The notes below the pieces were generated by a model. The model was not told where the DNA came from, searched no databases, and saw only the letters and a program-made list of their open reading frames with translations. From Streptomyces sp. NRRL F-525 (GTDB lineage: Bacteria > Actinomycetota > Actinomycetes > Streptomycetales > Streptomycetaceae), in NCBI RefSeq assembly GCF_000716605.1, contig NZ_JNXE01000033.1, positions 1-64,000 of the forward strand: a stretch of DNA of 64,000 nt, given 5' to 3'. The position numbers and the translations under genes were made by a program. This document shows, in pieces, positions 58,628 through 64,000 of this stretch; the stretch's first letter is position 1, and every line of letters starts with the position of its first letter.

Positions 58628-59359
58628 CTACGCCAGCCCGGCGATCAATTCGGAAACCGACTTTCGGCGGCCCGTGTAGAAGGGGACCTCTTCTCGGACG
58701 TGCATGCGGGCCTCGGAGGCTCGGAGGTGGCGCATGAGGTCGACGATGCGGTAGAGCTCGTCGGCCTCGAAGGCCAACATCCACTCGTAGTCGCCCAGCG
58801 AGAACGAGGCGACCGTGTTGGCTCGGACGTCCGGGTAGCCGCGGGCCATCTTGCCGTGGTCGGCGAGCATGCGGCGGCGGTCCTCATCGGGGAGCAGGTA
58901 CCAGTCGTAGGAGCGCACGAACGGGTACACGCTGATGTAGTTGCGCGGCGTCTCGTCGGCCAGGAAGGCCGGGATGTGCGAGCGGTTGAACTCGGCGGGG
59001 CGGTGCAGCGCCATGTTCGACCAGACCGGGTCCAGGGCGCGGCCGAGCTTCGTGCGGCGGAAGAGGTTGTACGCCTCCTGAAGCTGGTCGGCGGTCTCGG
59101 CGTGCCACCAGATCATGAGGTCGGCGTCGGCGCGCAGTCCCGAGACGTCGTACGTGCCGCGGACGGTCACGTCCTTCGCGGCGAGCTGGTCGAACAGCTC
59201 CTGGACCTCGTCGGCGTATCCGGCGCGGTCCTCGGGCAGCACGTCCTTCAGCTTGAAGACGGACCACAGGGTGTAGCGGATGACCTCGTTGAGGTCCTTG
59301 GCCAGCTTGCCCTTGTTCGGGATGCGGCCGGGCTCGGTGGTGGGGGCGTCGTCGCTCAT
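58628..59359 (-). CDS. hemQ: Coproheme decarboxylase ChdC (HemQ), 243 aa
   Basis: Start ATG 59359 ([11 protein letters not shown]). [40 protein letters not shown] and [20 protein letters not shown] match actinobacterial ChdC proteins. It converts coproheme to haem b with H2O2, the last step of the coproporphyrin-dependent route. It lies four bases after the coproporphyrinogen oxidase gene, so both steps are co-expressed. Confidence 0.94.
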   Translation of the reverse strand: MSDDAPTTEPGRIPNKGKLAKDLNEVIRYTLWSVFKLKDVLPEDRAGYADEVQELFDQLAAKDVTVRGTYDVSGLRADADLMIWWHAETADQLQEAYNLFRRTKLGRALDPVWSNMALHRPAEFNRSHIPAFLADETPRNYISVYPFVRSYDWYLLPDEDRRRMLADHGKMARGYPDVRANTVASFSLGDYEWMLAFEADELYRIVDLMRHLRASEARMHVREEVPFYTGRRKSVSELIAGLA

Positions 59360-59363
59360 GGGG

Positions 59364-60794
59364 CTATTCTCCCGCTCCGCCGGAGGCGCTCGGCACCGGG
59401 TCACCGGTCAGCCGCTCGACGGCCGCGTACGCGCTCGCGATGGTGGCCGGGATGCCGACACCGTCGTAGGCCGCGCCGCAGACCGCCAGGCCGGGGAGCT
59501 TGCCGACGTGTTCGCGGATGCGGGCCACGCGCGCGTGGTGGCCCACCGGGTACTGGGGCAGACCGTCGGTCCAGCGGGTGACGCGGGTCGCGAGGGGCTC
59601 GGCGTCCAGGCCGGTGGCCTCGCGCAGGTCGTGCCGGGAGACGTCGACCAGGCCGGTGTCGTCGCGCTCCAGGATCGCCGTCTCGCCGTACCGGCCCACC
59701 GAGGTGCGCAGGACCAGCACGTCCGGGTTCTCGTCGGCGATCCAGCCCCACTTCTGGGAGGCGAAGGTGGACGCCTTGATGGTGCGGCCGTCGACCGGCG
59801 GCACCAAGAAGCCGCTGCCTTCGGGGAGTTCGGTGTCCGTGCGGCGGTAGGCGAGGGTGATCAGGGCCATCGAGGCGTACTCGACGGCGCCCAACTCGGC
59901 CGCCGCGCCCGGCGCTTCGGGCCGTAGCAGCTCGGCGGCGACCGGTGCGGGGACGGCGACGATCACGCCGTCGGCTTCGAGCACGCGGTCTCCGGCGACG
60001 ACCCGCCAGCCCGATGTGCCGCTGCGGCGCAGCTCCGTGACCGGGGTTCCGGTGAGGATCTCGGCGCCCCGCGCGCGTGCCGACTCCGCGACGGCGAGCG
60101 GGAGTTGGCCCACTCCGCCCTGGATGCCCATGAAGACCGGGCCGGTCTGCTGTGCGGCGGCGGCGCGCTCCTGGATGCCCCGGACGGCCTCGGTGAGGGA
60201 GTCGTGGGTCTTCGCGGCCTGGTACAGCTGCGGGACGGCGGAGCGCATCGAGATGCGGTACGCGTCGCCCGCGTAGACACCGCCCAGGAGCGGCTCCACG
60301 AGGCGGTCGACGACCTCGCGGCCGAGGCGTGCCGCCACGTACTCCCCTACCGCCACGTCGTCGCCGACCTCCGTGCGGGGCAGGTCGGCGTCGCGCTCGA
60401 TGCGGTGCAGGCCCTCGTCCGAGAGGACTCCGGAGAGGGCGGACGCGGTGCCGGGGACGCCCATGACGTGGCCCTTGGGCATGGGGCGCAGGGCACCCCG
60501 GGTCCAGATCGACGCGGTGGCCGTGGCGGGCGCCTGGAGGCGGTCGGTGAGGCCGACCTCGCGGGCCAGGGCGACGGCCTCGGGGCGGCGGGCCAGCATC
60601 GACTCGGCGCCGAGGTCCACGCGGGCGCCCGCGATCTCCCCGGGCAGCAGCTTGCCGCCGACCCGGTCCGACGCCTCGACGACGGTCACGCGCACGCCTC
60701 TGTCCAGCAGCCGGTGTGCGGCGGCCAGTCCGCCGATCCCGGCGCCGATGACGACGACATGCCCTGTGCCCGTACGAGTCTCCACTTCGCGCAT
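59364..60794 (-). CDS. cgoX: Coproporphyrinogen III oxidase CgoX (HemY/HemG-type), 476 aa
   Basis: FAD motif [21 protein letters not shown] near residue 13, [27 protein letters not shown] [11 protein letters not shown], and C-terminal [21 protein letters not shown]. Gram-positive-type flavin enzyme oxidising coproporphyrinogen III to coproporphyrin III. With the adjacent ChdC this is the expected actinobacterial haem pathway. Confidence 0.93.
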   Translation of the reverse strand: MREVETRTGTGHVVVIGAGIGGLAAAHRLLDRGVRVTVVEASDRVGGKLLPGEIAGARVDLGAESMLARRPEAVALAREVGLTDRLQAPATATASIWTRGALRPMPKGHVMGVPGTASALSGVLSDEGLHRIERDADLPRTEVGDDVAVGEYVAARLGREVVDRLVEPLLGGVYAGDAYRISMRSAVPQLYQAAKTHDSLTEAVRGIQERAAAAQQTGPVFMGIQGGVGQLPLAVAESARARGAEILTGTPVTELRRSGTSGWRVVAGDRVLEADGVIVAVPAPVAAELLRPEAPGAAAELGAVEYASMALITLAYRRTDTELPEGSGFLVPPVDGRTIKASTFASQKWGWIADENPDVLVLRTSVGRYGETAILERDDTGLVDVSRHDLREATGLDAEPLATRVTRWTDGLPQYPVGHHARVARIREHVGKLPGLAVCGAAYDGVGIPATIASAYAAVERLTGDPVPSASGGAGE

Positions 60795-60967
60795 GCACCC
60801 AGCCTCTCAGACCCCACTGACAGTCCGACTCCGGCCCGGTGTCCGACGCGGTGTCCGGCGCGAGTCCCGACCGTGACCGCATCGGAACCGTTTCCGGCCA
60901 ACGTCCCGCCCGGCCCGGGCGTCGAAGGTGCGTCAGTCGTCACGACGAACCTCGGGGGTACCAGCAC

Positions 60968-61927
60968 ATGCACGCACGACACTCCGTACGATCCGTCCAG
61001 GCCCTGGCCGGCCTCCTGCTCGCCTCGGCGCTCGCGCTGGCCGGATGCAGCGGCGGCGCGAGCGACAAGAGCGCCAGCGACTCCGGCGCGGGCGCCAAGG
61101 CAGCCGCCCCGGACGCCGCCGGGCAGGAGGGCGCGTCCGGCAGCGGAAACGCCCGGAACACCAAGGCCGTGCCCAAGCTCACCGCGAGCAGCATCATCCG
61201 TACGGCCTCGCTGTCCGTACGGGTCAAAGACGTACCGAAGGCCCTCGACGAGGCGCGGACCACCACCGAGAACGCGGGCGGGTTCGTCGGCAACGAGTCG
61301 ACCAGCCGGGACGGGCAGGGCCACGAGCGCACGCGGGTCGTCCTGCGCGTGCCCAGCGACAAGTACGACGAGGTCCTCACCGAGCTGGAGGGCGCGGGCA
61401 AGCTCCTGTCGCGCACCGCGAAGGCGCAGGACGTCACGGACCAGGTCGTGGACGTGGACAGCCGCATCGCCTCGCAACGGGCCAGCGTGGCACGCGTGCG
61501 CGAACTGATGGACCGGGCCACCAAGTTGAGCGATGTGGTGGAGCTGGAGGGCGAGTTGAGCACCCGCGAGTCCGACCTGGAGGCACTGCTCGCCCAGCAG
61601 TCGTCCCTGAAGGACCGCACCAGCCTGGCCACCATCACCCTGTCCCTGTCGCAGACCCCGGTCGCGAAGGCCGCCGCCAAGGACGACGGCCCCGGCTTCG
61701 TGGACGCCGTCGCGGGCGGCTGGCACGTCTTCGTGACGATGCTGCGCTGGATCGCCCTGTCCCTCGGCGCGGTGCTGCCGTTCGCGGCCGTGGCGGCGCT
61801 GGCGCTCTTCGTGTGGCTGCGTCTCGTACGGCCGCGTCGGGCGGCGGCCGTTCCGGCAGCCACCGGCGTGGGACCACTCCCGGAAGCCCGTCCGGTACGA
61901 CCTGAGGAGGAGGGCGGGCAGGACTGA
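60968..61927 (+). CDS. DUF4349 lipoprotein, 319 aa
   Basis: Lipobox LAGC near residue 26 after a signal peptide; start ATG 60968. The DUF4349 domain covers about 75-285: IIRTASLSVRVKDVPKALDE, RVVLRVPSDKYDEVLTEL, AQDVTDQVVDVDSRIASQRA and a C-terminal transmembrane segment (FAAVAALALFVWLRLV). A coiled-coil is likely at about 180-220. Function unknown; envelope-located. Confidence 0.87.
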   Translation: MHARHSVRSVQALAGLLLASALALAGCSGGASDKSASDSGAGAKAAAPDAAGQEGASGSGNARNTKAVPKLTASSIIRTASLSVRVKDVPKALDEARTTTENAGGFVGNESTSRDGQGHERTRVVLRVPSDKYDEVLTELEGAGKLLSRTAKAQDVTDQVVDVDSRIASQRASVARVRELMDRATKLSDVVELEGELSTRESDLEALLAQQSSLKDRTSLATITLSLSQTPVAKAAAKDDGPGFVDAVAGGWHVFVTMLRWIALSLGAVLPFAAVAALALFVWLRLVRPRRAAAVPAATGVGPLPEARPVRPEEEGGQD

Positions 61928-61954
61928 AATGCTCGGTCCCCGTAGCGTGTTCGC

Positions 61955-63355
61955 ATGAGCATGAGCCGTGCGAGGGGTACCCGAGAACGACTGGTCGTCA
62001 TCGGCGGAGACGCCGCGGGCATGTCCGCGGCGTCGCAGGCACGGCGCCTCAAAGGGCCGGACGAGCTGGAGATCGTCGCCTTCGAGCGCGGCCACTTCAC
62101 CTCGTACTCGGCGTGCGGCATCCCCTACTGGGTGGGCGGTGATGTGTCCGCCCCGGAGGAGCTGATCGCCCGCACCCCGGAGGAGCACCGCGAGCGTGAC
62201 ATCGACCTGCGCATGCGCACCGAGGTCGTGGAGCTCGACGTCGCGGGTGGGCGGGTACGCGCGCGGGACGTCGATTCCGGGGACGAGTCCTGGACGTCGT
62301 ACGACAAGCTCGTGATCGGGACCGGGGCGCGGCCGATCCGGCCCGACATGCCCGGGGTGGACGCGCCCGGGGTGCACGGGGTGCAGACGCTCGACGACGG
62401 GCAGGCGCTGCTGGACTCGCTGGCACGCACGCGTGGGCGTCGGGCTGTGGTGGTCGGGGCCGGGTACATCGGGGTCGAGATGGCGGAGGCGTTCGTCAAC
62501 CGCGGGTATGACGTCACCGTCGTCAACAGGGGCAAGGAGCCGATGTCCACGCTCGACCCGGACATGGGGCGCCTGGTGCACAAGGCGATGGAGGGCCTGG
62601 GCATCACGATGGTCGACGACGCCCACGTCACCGAGGTGCGCACCGGGGACGACGGGCGGGTGCGGGCCGTGGTCACGAAGGACGCGGAGTACCCGGCGGA
62701 TGTCGTGGTGCTGGGGATCGGAGTCCGGCCGGAGACCTCGCTCGCGAAGGCGGCCGGGCTGCCGGTCGGGCAGCACGACGGGCTGCTCACCGACCTGGCG
62801 ATGCGGGTGCGCGGGCACGAGAACATCTGGGCCGGCGGCGACTGCGTCGAAGTGCTCGACCTGGTCTCCGGGCAGGAGCGGCACATCGCCCTGGGGACCC
62901 ACGCCAACAAGCACGGTCAGGTCATCGGCACCAATGTGGGCGGCGGTTACGCCACCTTCCCCGGGGTCGTCGGTACGGCCGTCAGCAAGGTGTGCGATCT
63001 GGAGATCGCGCGCACCGGGCTGCGCGAGAAGGACGCCCACCGCGCGGGCCTGCGGTTCGAGACGGTCACGATCGAGTCGACCAGCCGCGCGGGCTACTAC
63101 CCCGAGGCCGCCCTCATGACGGTGAAGATGCTCGCCGAACGCCGTACCGGCCGTCTCCTGGGCGTGCAGATCGTCGGCCGGGAGGGCGCCGCGAAGCGTG
63201 TCGACATCGCGGCGGTCGCCCTCACGGCCCGTATGACGGTGGAACAGATGACGGCCCTGGACCTGGGGTACGCCCCGCCGTTCTCCCCGGTGTGGGACCC
63301 GGTCCTGGTGGCGGCCCGTAAAGCGGCCGCCAAGGTCCAGGCGGGCCTGCGGTAA
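61955..63355 (+). CDS. FAD-dependent pyridine-nucleotide-disulfide oxidoreductase, CoA-disulfide-reductase-like, 466 aa
   Basis: GGDAAGMSAASQARR (FAD), redox Cys in SYSACGIPY, NAD motif VVGAGYIGVEMAEAF, WAGGDCVEV and dimerisation domain GRLLGVQIVGREGAAKR. Single-Cys NADH-oxidase/CoADR family; the substrate may be CoA-disulfide, persulfide or a small thiol. It follows the DUF4349 gene by 27 bases. Confidence 0.9.
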   Translation: MSMSRARGTRERLVVIGGDAAGMSAASQARRLKGPDELEIVAFERGHFTSYSACGIPYWVGGDVSAPEELIARTPEEHRERDIDLRMRTEVVELDVAGGRVRARDVDSGDESWTSYDKLVIGTGARPIRPDMPGVDAPGVHGVQTLDDGQALLDSLARTRGRRAVVVGAGYIGVEMAEAFVNRGYDVTVVNRGKEPMSTLDPDMGRLVHKAMEGLGITMVDDAHVTEVRTGDDGRVRAVVTKDAEYPADVVVLGIGVRPETSLAKAAGLPVGQHDGLLTDLAMRVRGHENIWAGGDCVEVLDLVSGQERHIALGTHANKHGQVIGTNVGGGYATFPGVVGTAVSKVCDLEIARTGLREKDAHRAGLRFETVTIESTSRAGYYPEAALMTVKMLAERRTGRLLGVQIVGREGAAKRVDIAAVALTARMTVEQMTALDLGYAPPFSPVWDPVLVAARKAAAKVQAGLR

Positions 63356-63360
63356 AGCGT

Positions 63361-63684
63361 TTACGCCGTGCCGTTGATGCGGTCTATCGCCTGCCGTGCC
63401 TGCTCGGCCGGCGGCCTGGCGGGCAGGGACGAGACGGACGCGCTCGGCGGCACCATCGCGGCCGGCTGAGCCCCGGCCGGCTTCGCGTGGGCGCCCAGCG
63501 CGTTGGAGCGCAGCCGGTTGCTCACCGCCTCGTCCAGGGTGACCGGCCGCTGCATCTGCGCGGCCATGCGTCCCGCCTCCTGGCCGAGCCGGGCGACGTC
63601 CTCCCAGGGGAGGCGCACCACCAGGGAGATCTCGGCCTCGCCGTCGGGCGTGGCGGTCATCTGAGGGGAAATACGGTCGTTCAT
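63361..63684 (-). CDS. Small conserved actinobacterial protein, 107 aa
   Basis: ATG 63684 after GAGGAAC. MNDRISPQMTATPDGEAEIS begins a beta-rich N-terminus with LVVRLPWEDVARLGQEAGRM, followed by a basic and Pro/Ala-rich tail ending RQAIDRINGTA. Possibly regulatory or DNA-associated; no known domain recognised. Confidence 0.65.
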   Translation of the reverse strand: MNDRISPQMTATPDGEAEISLVVRLPWEDVARLGQEAGRMAAQMQRPVTLDEAVSNRLRSNALGAHAKPAGAQPAAMVPPSASVSSLPARPPAEQARQAIDRINGTA

Positions 63685-63809
63685 CGCCTGTTCCTCACGT
63701 CGTCCCCGCGACACGCCTTCCCCGCACCGCGGGCGGTTGAGGAGTCATACGCACAGGCGGACGGCGGTGTTCACCGGTTCGCCGCGCGTATCGGGGGCAC
63801 TAATCCCTT

Positions 63810-64000
63810 GTGGTCATCCCCGTCCATGACGTGAACCCGGTGCGCCGCACCCCTTGGGTGACGTATGCGCTCATCGCCGCGAACGTGCTCGTCTTCCTGT
63901 TCACGCCCGGAATGGCGGGCTCCGTGGCGGGCGGCAGCGACCTCTCGCAGCTGTGCCATCTGCAGGCGTTCCTGGACCACTACGCGGCCGTACCGCGGGA
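63810..64000 (+). CDS. Rhomboid-family intramembrane serine protease (5' part)
   Basis: GTG 63810 gives VVIPVHDVNPVRRTPWVTYA followed by LIAANVLVFLFTPG, the typical N-terminus and first transmembrane segment of bacterial rhomboid proteases. The frame is open to the right edge (63 codons plus two bases), so the catalytic GxSG and His lie outside the window. Confidence rests on the N-terminal pattern only. Confidence 0.75.
   Translation, partial: MVIPVHDVNPVRRTPWVTYALIAANVLVFLFTPGMAGSVAGGSDLSQLCHLQAFLDHYAAVPR

Overview
The window is very GC-rich (about 70% or more) actinobacterial chromosome and is almost certainly from a Streptomyces or close relative. Signs are strongly GC-biased third codon positions, frequent GTG starts, many ATGA/GTGA stop-start overlaps, ChdC/CgoX haem genes, a LAL regulator, a Streptomyces-type contractile-injection cluster, and three copies of a short intergenic repeat (GGCTGGTCGCGCAGTTCCC). 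I saw no rRNA, tRNA, CRISPR array, insertion sequence or integrase.

Layout. (1) 1-14027: part of an extracellular contractile injection system (eCIS). On the minus strand lie the sheath, tube, a tail-assembly-like protein, a 52-residue DUF6760 protein and a very long Pro/Ala protein with IQRS/VQRA repeats that runs off the left edge. A DUF4255-AAA+ ATPase pair, a plus-strand membrane-anchored protein, a LuxR regulator and a large LAL regulator with an altered Walker A motif complete it. (2) 14049-18308: secreted-type esterase, an NTPase with a C-terminal helix-turn-helix-like end, and a DUF3455 secreted protein. (3) 18502-22823: a three-gene locus in which an ECF sigma factor, zinc-finger, membrane segment and GH128-type glucanase are fused in one protein, flanked by two membrane-anchored thaumatin-like proteins. 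Their upstream regions share a GTTGTC-containing motif at similar distances. (4) 22831-34703: mostly conserved genes (msrB, murC, RibD-like reductase, ZapE, beta-carbonic anhydrase with SulP transporter, PPK2, NADAR protein, deacetylase, PTH2). A slipin gene here is cut off and runs in frame into PPK2. (5) 34935-40350: a tightly overlapping redox cassette (FAD monooxygenase, FMN hydroxyacid dehydrogenase, aberrant P450, cation/proton antiporter) behind a 438-base leader with a tandem repeat and a palindrome. (6) 42558-50589: an eight-gene catabolic operon on the minus strand: ABC importer, RutA-like and NtaA-like flavin monooxygenases, RutB-like amidohydrolase, MFS transporter and flavin reductase. 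(7) 52779-56862: two paralogous DUF4142 secreted proteins bracketing a DUF692 (MbnB/TglH family) protein with an extra C-terminal domain, followed by a TIGR04222-like membrane protein. (8) 56997-64000: S33 peptidase, ChdC and CgoX of the coproporphyrin-dependent haem route, a DUF4349 lipoprotein, a CoA-disulfide-reductase-like enzyme and the start of a rhomboid protease.

How it works together: regions 1, 3, 5, 6 and 7 look like functional units set among conserved chromosomal genes. The sigma/GH128/thaumatin locus is the most unusual signalling arrangement. The slipin-PPK2 junction and the aberrant P450 are the clearest molecular oddities.
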